DNA of 64,000 bases from NCBI RefSeq assembly GCF_000415985.1, contig NZ_KE356561.1:1273395-1337394 (forward strand). The letters are read 5' to 3'. A program made the translations under genes and the position numbers. The stretch is from Haloquadratum walsbyi J07HQW2. GTDB taxonomy: Archaea > Halobacteriota > Halobacteria > Halobacteriales > Haloferacaceae. This document shows positions 27,593 through 35,966 of this stretch, in pieces (position 1 is the stretch's first letter; every line of letters begins with the position of its first letter). Under the pieces are notes generated by a model that was given only the letters and a program-made list of their open reading frames with translations, searched no databases and was not told the DNA's origin.

Positions 27593-27944
27593 ACTATTTG
27601 GTACGTAATGAGTTAATAAAACCTTTTTCGTGGTGTGGCTTCCCTTCTCACACTAGTGATATTGAGATATACTGTGGATATCAATTAACACGACAGTATC
27701 ATGCAAGCGAAAGATTGAGTTCAACTATTGTTATTCAAGAAGCTCAAAGCTGCATCCTGAGTCACATCAGATGGTATAATCATATTAATAATCCTCGTTG
27801 GGTTTTATTATCTCGCATATGGGTCATGACTGAAACAGTCAATAAACACTAAACCTCTGATGTCCACGCTAGTTGGTGACGTGGGTAGTCACGATAATTC
27901 CTCGAAATCAAATGGGGTAAAGAATAACATATGATTGCGATTAC
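27593..27944. other. Intergenic region, nothing recognised
   Basis: About 350 bp upstream of the GTPase gene and downstream of the DnaJ-domain gene (both on the minus strand). The one plus-strand ORF here has random, Trp/His-rich composition and is not credible. No RNA gene is seen. Confidence 0.45.
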
Positions 27945-28454
27945 TTATTCAGAGAGATATTCATATGCTTTATTCACGCGTTTGAACCTTTCTTCATCAC
28001 CTGTTTCGGTATCGGGGTGAGTCTCTTTGACCCGCTCACGATATGCACGTTTAATCGTTGCTTGATCAGCATCAGAATCAACGCCAAGTGTTTGATATGC
28101 CTCTACAGTGCTAAGTCCACTCGAGCGTCGTGATGTTCGATTGCTCCGCTCGCGGGTCTGCCGGTGGTTTGCTGCACGCCGTCCTGGTCCAAATCCCTCA
28201 AAACTACCTGATCCACGCGCGGCACTTCTGGATTGATTCGCACGACGGCGACTACCCCGTTGTCGGGTTGCACCTGCACGGATTTTTTTCTCAATGCGTC
28301 CACTTGCATGATACCAAAGAAGATACGTCGCTATTGCGAAGGGGACAGCAACGACAAGTAAGAATAACTGATAGACGAACGAGAGTATTGTCAGTAAAGT
28401 CGTGATACCTGCAAAGACGGCTGCGATTCCGACGACGAGGCGATCTCCGTCCAC
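27945..28454 (-). CDS. Membrane-anchored DnaJ-domain protein
   Basis: A 169-residue protein starting at GTG. Two hydrophobic helices lie at the N-terminus (VVGIAAVFAGITTLLTILSF and QLFLLVVAVPFAIATYLLWY), followed by a basic, Arg/Ser/Gly-rich linker (~residues 55-110). A C-terminal J domain follows: SGLSTVEAYQTLGVDSDADQ, TIKRAYRERVKETHPDTETG, and FKRVNKAYEYLSE. The HPD tripeptide needed to stimulate Hsp70/DnaK ATPase is intact. This type III J-protein likely recruits DnaK to the membrane. The strongly basic linker is unusual in a haloarchaeal proteome and may touch nucleic acid or lipid. Confidence 0.88.
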   Translation of the reverse strand: MDGDRLVVGIAAVFAGITTLLTILSFVYQLFLLVVAVPFAIATYLLWYHASGRIEKKIRAGATRQRGSRRRANQSRSAARGSGSFEGFGPGRRAANHRQTRERSNRTSRRSSGLSTVEAYQTLGVDSDADQATIKRAYRERVKETHPDTETGDEERFKRVNKAYEYLSE

Positions 28455-28570
28455 ATCAGTATCTAAACATCAACGAACGTAAACGTCTCGACAGGTGCTC
28501 AGAGGTATAAGATTCATAATTTTATGTTTGAATATACAACAGCGAGAGTGTGCTCAATGAATTCCCTTGT

Positions 28571-28593
28571 GGTCAAGCCCAGTAGCGTTCGCC
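28571..28593 (+). repeat. Short shared intergenic sequence, copy 1
   Basis: GGTCAAGCCC followed by AGTAGCGTTCGCC. It recurs with three mismatches at 41376-41398. It is GC-rich in AT-rich flanks, like a transposon-end remnant. Confidence 0.35.
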
Positions 28594-28751
28594 GTGTGGT
28601 TTAATAAATGTGAGCATAATTGATCCATATCAGTCGTATATATTGATAACGCTGCGTTGAGCAGGTCTAGTTAGAAATCAAAATTTGGATTCAATTTCTC
28701 TTCAATTATTAAATCAGTGTTTTCAATAATACGTCGCTCACAGTTCTTTGT

Positions 28752-28928
28752 ATGAGTCTTGAACGAGAGTATGAGTGTCCTGAATGTGGAGAAATACAGT
28801 TTTGGAAGACAGCATCGACGGAAGTCCACCTCGGGACAAAAATCAAATGGGCTTGTGATGGGTGTGGCTATGAGTTCATTGAGATTGATGATGTTAATAC
28901 GGCAGACGAGCCCTCAGCATTGAATTGA
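28752..28928 (+). CDS. Small zinc-ribbon protein, 58 aa (HVO_0649/DUF7838-like)
   Basis: A 58-residue protein with two CxxC knuckles: EYECPECGEIQFWKTAST and IKWACDGCGYEFIEIDD, giving a four-cysteine zinc beta-ribbon. The acidic tail (DDVNTADEPSALN) is typical of a haloarchaeal protein. From memory it resembles small haloarchaeal zinc-finger proteins similar to HVO_0649, but I have not verified this. It is preceded by about 300 bp of non-coding sequence and converges on livF. Confidence 0.82.
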   Translation: MSLEREYECPECGEIQFWKTASTEVHLGTKIKWACDGCGYEFIEIDDVNTADEPSALN

Positions 28929-29031
28929 AATTAAATTAACTATTGAGATATTCAGTGTATTCTTGTATATACCTTCAGAGATCGATATCTACCCGCGGCT
29001 ATTTTGTTTGCTGTTTACAATTGAGTGCATA

Positions 29032-29739
29032 TCATTCGCCGAGATATAATGCTGCTACCTCATCACTTTCGAGTAATGCTGTCCCATCACCCTCAAACTC
29101 GTTTTCTCCCATATCAAGAACGTATCCACGGTCGGACACGCTGAGCGCTTGACGAGCGTTCTGCTCAACCATCAAAATCGCCGTATTCGTTTCATCGCGA
29201 ATATCAACAAGTCGGTCAAACATATTATCGACAAGATCTGGAGCAAGTCCAGCGGAGGGCTCATCAACAAGCAATAAATCTGGGTCTATCATCAATGCTG
29301 AAGAGAGAGCAAGCATCTGTTGTTGCCCACCAGACATTGAGCCCGCCCGCTGATTCCGACGCTCAGAGAGGATAGGGAAACGATCCCAAACGGTCTGTAA
29401 GTCGTCTTCTGTTGGATTTCCGTCGATATATGCCCCCATTTCGAGGTTTTCACGAACGCTCAGAGTCGGGAACACATTTTCTTTCTGTGGGACATAACAT
29501 AGTCCTCGTCGGGTTACCTCATTAGGTCGCAGCGATGTGATATCCTCTCCACTGAATCTAACAGATCCTTCCCAACAGTCAATTAACCCATATGTTGCCT
29601 TCATCATCGTTGATTTTCCTGCTCCATTCGGACCGATTATAGTGACAATTTCATCATTCTCAACATTTAAATCAACACCATGAAGAATCTCTGCATCCCC
29701 GTAGCCAGAAACAACATTACGTGCTTCAAGTAGTGACAT
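29032..29739 (-). CDS. livF: Branched-chain amino-acid ABC transporter ATPase LivF
   Basis: A 235-residue nucleotide-binding subunit on the cytoplasmic side of the Liv importer. Seen: Walker A GPNGAGKSTMMKATYG, the LivF-type VPQKENVFPTLSVRENLEMG (Q-loop region), signature SMSGGQQQMLAL, Walker B DPDLLLVDEPSAGLAP, and the switch His region MVEQNARQALSVSDRGYVLD. The length is normal. The start overlaps the upstream livG coding context (the livG stop lies just after this gene's ATG), so translation is coupled. Last gene of the livHMGF unit. Confidence 0.95.
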   Translation of the reverse strand: MSLLEARNVVSGYGDAEILHGVDLNVENDEIVTIIGPNGAGKSTMMKATYGLIDCWEGSVRFSGEDITSLRPNEVTRRGLCYVPQKENVFPTLSVRENLEMGAYIDGNPTEDDLQTVWDRFPILSERRNQRAGSMSGGQQQMLALSSALMIDPDLLLVDEPSAGLAPDLVDNMFDRLVDIRDETNTAILMVEQNARQALSVSDRGYVLDMGENEFEGDGTALLESDEVAALYLGE

Positions 29740-29740
29740 A

Positions 29741-30772
29741 CTATTCAGCCCCCAAATATGCATCAATTACTGCTTGATCTGAACGAATCTCTTCAGGTGG
29801 TCCCTCAACAAGTCGCTTTCCTTCATTCATGACAATAATTCGATCGGAGAGTTCCATGATAACATCCATATCATGCTCCACAATGCAGAACGTATATCCA
29901 TCATCACGAAGCGTCTTCACACGATCCATCAGCTTCTGCGTTAATGCTGGGTTGACACCTGCAACTGGCTCATCAAGAAGAATGAGTTCCGGGTCAAGCA
30001 TCAGCACGCGTCCGAGCTCAAGCAGCTTTCGCTGTCCCCCAGAAAGATTCTCTGCAGGCTCATTCTGAAGATGATCAATCTCAAGTAATTCAAGCATCTC
30101 AACTGCACGCTTTCGAACAGCATCCTCCTCACCCCTAACCGTTGGCTGTCGAAGCCACGTGTTCAATACATGCTCACCAGCCTGATCCTGTGGAGCAAGC
30201 ATCAAATTCTCAAGGGCAGTCATCTCACCGAGTTCTCGTGTTAACTGAAAGGTTCGGACAAGTCCGGATCGTGCAAGCATGTATGGACGACTATTTGCAG
30301 TCTCTGAACCACGCTGTTTGAATCGTTCTTGAGTAAGGTATCCACCTGCACCAAGGGCTGCTGCGCCAGCAGTTATCCCGATTGCTGGGAGTGCTCCGAG
30401 ATTGAGTGTGCCGAGTCCAACTGCCCCTCCAATGACACCAGTTGTGAACGCACTGGCAGCACTCCAGATTTGTGATTCTGTTTGCGTTGGCGTCATAAGT
30501 GCCTGAAGATCTGCCCCACGATACTGAACTGTCCCACCATCTGGAACATAAAATCCACTAATAAGATTGAATGTAGTTGTTTTTCCAGCACCGTTCGGTC
30601 CAATGAGTCCCGTTATTGACCCTTCGGTGATATCAAATGTGGCATCATCAACAGCCACGATGCCGCCGAATGTTTTTCGTAGATTCCTGACTTTCAGTAG
30701 TGATTCCGTATCACTTGGTGCTGCATTATCATCAGAAGCATCCACTGACGATTCAGGATGATTCATGCTCAT
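29741..30772 (-). CDS. livG: Branched-chain amino-acid ABC transporter ATPase LivG with an inserted hydrophobic segment
   Basis: A 343-residue ATPase. Walker A is GPNGAGKTTTFNLISG, signature LSGGQRKLLELGRVLM, Walker B DPELILLDEPVAGVNP, H-loop IVEHDMDVIMELSDRI, and the LivG-type C-terminus is VIDAYLGAE. Usual LivG proteins have ~250 residues. Here about 60 extra residues between Walker A and the LVRTFQLTRELGEMTALENL segment include a long Ala/Gly-rich hydrophobic stretch (TTGVIGGAVGLGTLNLGALP, AGAAALGAGGYLTQERF). The N-terminus is acidic. It overlaps livM by 4 bp. Confidence 0.93.
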   Translation of the reverse strand: MSMNHPESSVDASDDNAAPSDTESLLKVRNLRKTFGGIVAVDDATFDITEGSITGLIGPNGAGKTTTFNLISGFYVPDGGTVQYRGADLQALMTPTQTESQIWSAASAFTTGVIGGAVGLGTLNLGALPAIGITAGAAALGAGGYLTQERFKQRGSETANSRPYMLARSGLVRTFQLTRELGEMTALENLMLAPQDQAGEHVLNTWLRQPTVRGEEDAVRKRAVEMLELLEIDHLQNEPAENLSGGQRKLLELGRVLMLDPELILLDEPVAGVNPALTQKLMDRVKTLRDDGYTFCIVEHDMDVIMELSDRIIVMNEGKRLVEGPPEEIRSDQAVIDAYLGAE

Positions 30773-32637
30773 TCTTCACCCTCAAATTCTCGCTGTGTCC
30801 CCACGCCGGGGACCCGGTCGGAATCTATATTTCGGTTCATTGTCGATTCGCCGTCGGCTTCATTTGATGAGTTCATTTCAGTACGTTGTGCTCGTTGCGG
30901 TCCTGATGAATCTCCGTCGGTCGTTGCTGTCGTCGCGGCATTATTTGTTCGACTACCTAAAAGCCCTTCAGGAAGATAATACAACACAATCAGGAATAGG
31001 ACGCCAACAACAACAAGTCGAAATGACTGGATATTAACTCGAATCGCAGGTGGGAAAAAGGCTGCAAGTTGTGTTGTTGCTTGTTGGAAAGCCCAAAAGA
31101 GAGCAGCGCCGACAATCATTCCCTTATTATTCCCCGCACCTCCGACGAACATAATCAAGAGAGTAATAAATGTCACCCGAGGTGCAAATGTTGTAAATGT
31201 TAGTCCCTGTGCGTACATTGCCCACAGGGCACCGGCAAAGCCACCAAGCGCAGACCCAATAACCATACTCTGTAACTTGTACGTGAACGGATTTTTTCCA
31301 AGTGATTTAACCACTGTTTCATCATTTCGTATTGCTCGAAGCACTCGACCAAACGGTGACTCAACTGTTCGTTCAACAATCGCATACAATCCAACGAAGA
31401 ACAACACAAACCCAGCTAACTGGAAACGAGGGTAATCAACTTTGACAGTTAATTCACCGATACCGACAATGGCGTACCCGACACCAACGTCACCTCCAAA
31501 TCGGAGTAACCAGACAATATTCTGAAACAGCGTCTGTGTAGCGCCAGCAATGTCACCACTACCCAGAGGACCGAGTGTTGGTAGCACAAAATACCACAAT
31601 GAAATAAACCATAATGATCCAACACCAATGATAGCAAGTCGATGATTCGATAAAACATCAATCCGGGTTGTTGTGTAATAGTATACACCAACAAGGGCAG
31701 CAAGTGCACTGACAGTAATGATTATTTTGAGCCCAACTGCCTTCAGGATTGGAAGTGGAATCAGTGCGAGTAACAGTCCTGTCCCAAGCACAACACCTGT
31801 TGTAATCGCAGTTTGAGGGAGATCCACATAGTGCTCACGAATAGCGACCGCGGCGACGATCCACGTGTACAATGAGACAATCACACCAACCGCGAGTGTA
31901 ATACCTGCTGTGAACACCGTTACAGCGGCGAGGATACCTGCAATCGTCCCAGCGACTGCAGCAGCTCGTGGTACCTGCTGGGCAATTGCATCAGCACGTG
32001 TGAATCCGAATGTGGTAAGATTGTATAATCGATCACGAAAGCGAGACGAGCTAATCGATTTATCTGATGTCATCGATGTTGCCGTCGCCAATGTAGACGT
32101 GGATATCATGCCAAGGACAGCCGTTGTCAGACCCCAAGCGACAAATACAATCAATCCAAGTAGGACTGCACCAACAATTGTCTCGCCAGTGACTGGGAAT
32201 GATCCCTGTAGCGGCGGGCTGTATCCACGGAGGGCATCGGGTCCATTGGCGAGCCATGTTTCTGATTGAATAACACGCTGGAAAATAACGGAGATGCCGA
32301 GTACTGTTATTGCAAGGTAATCCTCACGCAATCGGATGGTCGGAAGTGTGACTAATCCACCAACAATACCTGCAAGGATTGTTCCTGCAAGGATAGCCGT
32401 TACCCAACTGCCAAGAATTGGAATGTCACCGAGTCCAATCACGTAGACCGTGAAATCTGTTGGATCATCCGGTCCAAGTACGAACAATGCCGAAGTATAT
32501 GCTCCGATGAGATAGAATCCGACATGTCCAAAATCAAGAAGTCCTGTGTGACCATATTTGACATTTAATCCGAGAGCGAGGATACCGTAAATTGAGACAA
32601 GAAGCATAAACGAAACAACAACATCTGCAACAGCCAT
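30769..32637 (-). CDS. livM: Branched-chain amino-acid ABC transporter permease LivM, unusually long
   Basis: A 622-residue membrane protein. The N-terminal and C-terminal parts are clear LivM: LGLNVKYGHTGLLDFGHVGF, LPTIRLREDYLAITVLGISV, then GRVLRAIRNDETVVKSLGKN (the EAA-like coupling loop), FAGALWAMYAQGLTF, and IMFVGGAGNNKGMIVGAALF. Between about residues 190 and 380 lies an additional block with five or six more hydrophobic helices and a polar Ser/Arg patch (DKSISSSRFRDRLYNLTTFG). LivM is usually 320-450 residues. The last ~60 residues are a charged tail. Confidence 0.9.
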   Translation of the reverse strand: MAVADVVVSFMLLVSIYGILALGLNVKYGHTGLLDFGHVGFYLIGAYTSALFVLGPDDPTDFTVYVIGLGDIPILGSWVTAILAGTILAGIVGGLVTLPTIRLREDYLAITVLGISVIFQRVIQSETWLANGPDALRGYSPPLQGSFPVTGETIVGAVLLGLIVFVAWGLTTAVLGMISTSTLATATSMTSDKSISSSRFRDRLYNLTTFGFTRADAIAQQVPRAAAVAGTIAGILAAVTVFTAGITLAVGVIVSLYTWIVAAVAIREHYVDLPQTAITTGVVLGTGLLLALIPLPILKAVGLKIIITVSALAALVGVYYYTTTRIDVLSNHRLAIIGVGSLWFISLWYFVLPTLGPLGSGDIAGATQTLFQNIVWLLRFGGDVGVGYAIVGIGELTVKVDYPRFQLAGFVLFFVGLYAIVERTVESPFGRVLRAIRNDETVVKSLGKNPFTYKLQSMVIGSALGGFAGALWAMYAQGLTFTTFAPRVTFITLLIMFVGGAGNNKGMIVGAALFWAFQQATTQLAAFFPPAIRVNIQSFRLVVVGVLFLIVLYYLPEGLLGSRTNNAATTATTDGDSSGPQRAQRTEMNSSNEADGESTMNRNIDSDRVPGVGTQREFEGEE

Positions 32638-32639
32638 GT

Positions 32640-34097
32640 TTAGCTCCCCCCCACGATACCCTCAGGTTTCAGTAGTAAGACGGCAAGGAGGACAACGAAC
32701 GCAACAGGAATCCGATATGTCGCGCTCAACCCTGGGATTGCAAAGATTCCAATTTCCATTGCAAGTCCAACAACGTAGCTTCCAAGAATGGCACCATACA
32801 CAGAGATTCCTCCGAGAATAACACCGGCAAACATTGGTAATAAGAGATTAAATCCGAGATTAATCGTAATCGAACTGAACAGGAATCCAAGCATAATACC
32901 ACCAACGGCAGCAAAGAGCCCAGCAATAATCCACACAGACATCATCACTCGCCGGGTATTGATTCCTCGAACCAACGCTAACTCTCTATTATCACTCGTT
33001 GCCCGCATCGTCTTTCCAAGGGTCGTTGCCTGAAGTATATAATGTAATCCCCCCATCATCGCAATCGCAAGAAGAATAATCCCGACTCGTAGCGGTGAAA
33101 TACGAATCCGTGTCGCTGCAAACGCAGTTTCTGGGACGGTTCCATTTGCACCCCCCCAAAATGCGGTTGCTCCGATGATCACTATAACAATTGAACTAAG
33201 AGCGGCTGTGAGTCGGGGACCAATGATAGCTGCTGGGCTCCGCCGATCAAGAGCAACGTACGCTACGGTAATAAGACTAAGTAATATAACTCCGAGTTCA
33301 ATCCACCCGTAGCTTGCTGCAAGAAGTTGTTGTGATGTACCACCACGCGTCTCTTGAAGAGTAAAAAACAGTCCTTCAGAGGTAATAAAGAAGTCAAAGA
33401 ATTTAGCAAGCGTCAAGTCTACTTCCCCACCTAAAAATGGAACTGATGTTTCGACTGAATAGAATCGTATTGAGCCGCCGAATATTGTCTGAATACCAAA
33501 TCGGACAATGAAAGCAACGGCAAGTGAAACGACAAGCATCAATGCAAGTTCGATATTTTTTTCACGAAATTTTCTAAATATAAAAGACTCCAACAGTGGG
33601 ACAGTTGCGCCTAATAACACAACCGAAAACAATAGTGCAGCACCGAAAGATGGAGTTCCAAGCACAACGATTGCACCAATTACCCCTGCGACTACAATAT
33701 GAACGGTAAGAGCCAAACGTTCTGAGACGTCAATTCCCCACCAATGTCCATATAGCGCGTCTCGTCCACCGAGATGATAAATCGTTCCTAAGACGCCGAC
33801 GGCTGACAGCGCAAATAAAACACCTGATCCTGCAATGCTTATTTGTTGAGCTCCTGGAGCAAGTAGCTCAAGACCCGGTACAGTATTTGGCTTATTCACT
33901 AATAACGCAGCGTAAGCACCAAGTGTTAAAAGATCACCGTGCGCAAAATTTGGCACCTCAGCAATATCATATACAAGAGCTAATCCAGTCGCACCTAACG
34001 CCACAATACTGCCAGTCACGACACCTGTCATAACTGCATTCAATAATCCCGTCTCTGGTGCCATATCGCAGATTGCCCGTGTAAAGGGTAAAATCAT
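32640..34097 (-). CDS. livH: Branched-chain amino-acid ABC transporter permease LivH
   Basis: About 485 residues (family usual ~300). Core motifs are the N-terminal GATGLALVYDIAEVPNFAHG, the coupling loop TTLGKTMRATSDNRELALVR followed by GINTRRVMMSVWIIAGLFAA, and the terminal VVLLAVLLLKPEGIVG. Additional hydrophobic segments around residues 75-190 and 240-320 enlarge it. The start is uncertain: ATGs at 34127, 34097 and 34064 are in frame; 34064 (MAPETGLLNAVMTGVV) would also fit. The gene ends 2 bp before livM starts. It is divergent from livJ across ~130 bp. Confidence 0.9.
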   Translation of the reverse strand: MILPFTRAICDMAPETGLLNAVMTGVVTGSIVALGATGLALVYDIAEVPNFAHGDLLTLGAYAALLVNKPNTVPGLELLAPGAQQISIAGSGVLFALSAVGVLGTIYHLGGRDALYGHWWGIDVSERLALTVHIVVAGVIGAIVVLGTPSFGAALLFSVVLLGATVPLLESFIFRKFREKNIELALMLVVSLAVAFIVRFGIQTIFGGSIRFYSVETSVPFLGGEVDLTLAKFFDFFITSEGLFFTLQETRGGTSQQLLAASYGWIELGVILLSLITVAYVALDRRSPAAIIGPRLTAALSSIVIVIIGATAFWGGANGTVPETAFAATRIRISPLRVGIILLAIAMMGGLHYILQATTLGKTMRATSDNRELALVRGINTRRVMMSVWIIAGLFAAVGGIMLGFLFSSITINLGFNLLLPMFAGVILGGISVYGAILGSYVVGLAMEIGIFAIPGLSATYRIPVAFVVLLAVLLLKPEGIVGGS

Positions 34098-34190
34098 TTC
34101 GATGCCACAAACTGTGTTTTCGTTCACAAGACAGGTCCTGAAAATAATATATGTTTGATAAATTAGATGCTATCAGCGTCCTCGTCAGTA

Positions 34191-34200
34191 GTTATTTATG
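34191..34200 (+). promoter_or_regulatory. TATA-like element upstream of livJ
   Basis: GTTATTTATG ends 27 bases before the livJ start codon chosen at 34227, suggesting a leaderless or near-leaderless transcript. No ribosome-binding site is visible before the ATG, which agrees. Confidence 0.4.
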
Positions 34201-34226
34201 CGCTTGATAGTAACAGTCAGCGTGTA

Positions 34227-35555
34227 ATGTCTGAACGTAGCCGACGCGATGTTCTTAAAGGACTTGGCACAGCTGGAACTGCCGGTGTTGTTTCTCTCGC
34301 CGGATGCTCAAGTCAGTCTGGTGGCGAAGCAACAGAAGAACCAGAGACCGAAGCTAGTAGTGGCGGTTCGACCACCACCGAAGAGTCAATGGACGAATCC
34401 ATGGGCGGTGAACCAATCGCGCTTGGGTCGATATTCCCGGTCACTGGCACGAATAGTGCGTATGGCGGAGGTCATCAGCAGGCATTCAATCTTGCTGTTG
34501 AGGAGATTAATGATAGTGGAGGTATCCTTGGTGGTCGTGAAATTACACCGGTTAATAACGACACTGAGGGAAGTCCATCGCGATCTGCACAGAAATTCCG
34601 GACAATGATCAATCAAGAAGGAGTCGTTGGACTTGTTGGTCCTTACTCAAGTGGAATTGGGACGACGCTTGCACCGGTCGCTCGTGATAATCGGGTCACA
34701 GAGATTTCGAATGGAAATACCTCACCTGCACTCGCAACAGCAGGTATTAATGATGATAATGGCGTCAAATACTATGGGCGGACAGCACCAAATGATGTTC
34801 AACAGGCACTTGTTGTTGCACGAGTGCTGAATCAAATTGTCGGTGCAGACACGGCTTCTTTCCTGTATGTAGATAATCCATACGGGCAGGGGCTTGCTGA
34901 GGCGGCGAGCGAAGCATTCAGTGGTGAAACACTGAATATGGTCGCGTACACTCAAGCGACGAACGATTATACCTCGACGCTTGATTCTGTTTTTGATGGC
35001 GAACCAGACGCTGTTGGTGCGGTGATGTATCCTGGAAATGGTCGAACAATCCTCAGACAGTGGGATCAAGGTGGATATGGCGGACAATGGGTCGGTGCAG
35101 AGGCAATTTGGTCACCACAGATGCTCTCTGACCTTTCAGATATCGTCGAGGGTATGTATATTACATCCCCACAAACAGCGAACAGCGAAACGTTCCAAGA
35201 AAATATGGGTGGGGCTGACCAGATTACCCAGTTTGCTCCCCACGCGTACGATGCCACATATCTAATGGGACTTGCCATGGAGCAAGCTGGTGAAGCAAGC
35301 GGGACAGCGATTGCTGAGAACATTCGAAGCGTTTCACGACCGAGTGATGGTGATACGACGGTATCGGTTGCAGAGTTTGACGCTGGAAAAGAAGCACTCA
35401 GTGATGGAAGTGTAAATTACGAGGGTGCTTCTGGATCAGTCGATCTTAATGAGGATCTCGAACCGGTCGTCCCATATCGGATTATGGAAGTCGCAAGTGG
35501 CGAAGCACAACTGTCCGAGGAAGTGCCGCTATCATACTTCGAAGGAAAAATATAG
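34227..35555 (+). CDS. livJ: Branched-chain amino-acid ABC transporter substrate-binding lipoprotein
   Basis: A 442-residue extracellular binding protein. It begins with a twin-arginine signal and lipobox: RSRRDVLKGLGTAGTAG, then VVSLAGCSS. An acidic Ser/Thr/Glu linker follows. The periplasmic-binding fold is clear from LGSIFPVTGTNSAYGGGHQQ, EEINDSGGILGGREITPVNN, GLVGPYSSGIGTTLAPVARD, and DTASFLYVDNPYGQGLAEAA. It should deliver leucine-type or related amino acids to LivHM. The ATG at 34227 is preferred because the twin arginines then fall at the N-terminus. It is divergent from livHMGF. Confidence 0.95.
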   Translation: MSERSRRDVLKGLGTAGTAGVVSLAGCSSQSGGEATEEPETEASSGGSTTTEESMDESMGGEPIALGSIFPVTGTNSAYGGGHQQAFNLAVEEINDSGGILGGREITPVNNDTEGSPSRSAQKFRTMINQEGVVGLVGPYSSGIGTTLAPVARDNRVTEISNGNTSPALATAGINDDNGVKYYGRTAPNDVQQALVVARVLNQIVGADTASFLYVDNPYGQGLAEAASEAFSGETLNMVAYTQATNDYTSTLDSVFDGEPDAVGAVMYPGNGRTILRQWDQGGYGGQWVGAEAIWSPQMLSDLSDIVEGMYITSPQTANSETFQENMGGADQITQFAPHAYDATYLMGLAMEQAGEASGTAIAENIRSVSRPSDGDTTVSVAEFDAGKEALSDGSVNYEGASGSVDLNEDLEPVVPYRIMEVASGEAQLSEEVPLSYFEGKI

Positions 35556-35966
35556 GTACCGCTGCAACAGGAAACCCATGACCGTCATATTCTCATCTAC
35601 ATCTATATGTTGAGCATAATATATTAGACTGTATAAGAGCTAACGTAACTACTGATTTTACTTTAGATTTTAGATAGTATATACTCATATGAACAACGTG
35701 TGTTGTTGCTATCAACTAGGAAACACGAGATAGCGACATCAACCGAAACATTCTGTGCGCGAAGACCACCTTCGAGTGTTCACTTCGTTCGATTGTAACT
35801 GTCATAGTATAATAATAATTATTGATATAATCCACACAACGGTATGATCTAATCCGGTTCATTCTCAAATTTTGATTACTACATTGTGTCACGAACAGAT
35901 GAGACTGGATACATAATAACAAGAGACATACTCACGATGCTATTGAATTCTTTTGTACGTAATATA
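35556..35966. other. AT-rich intergenic region downstream of livJ
   Basis: About 410 bp, AT-rich, with no RNA gene or repeat that I can support. The ORF of the next gene could start at 35886, but the first ~27 residues look atypical. Confidence 0.45.
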
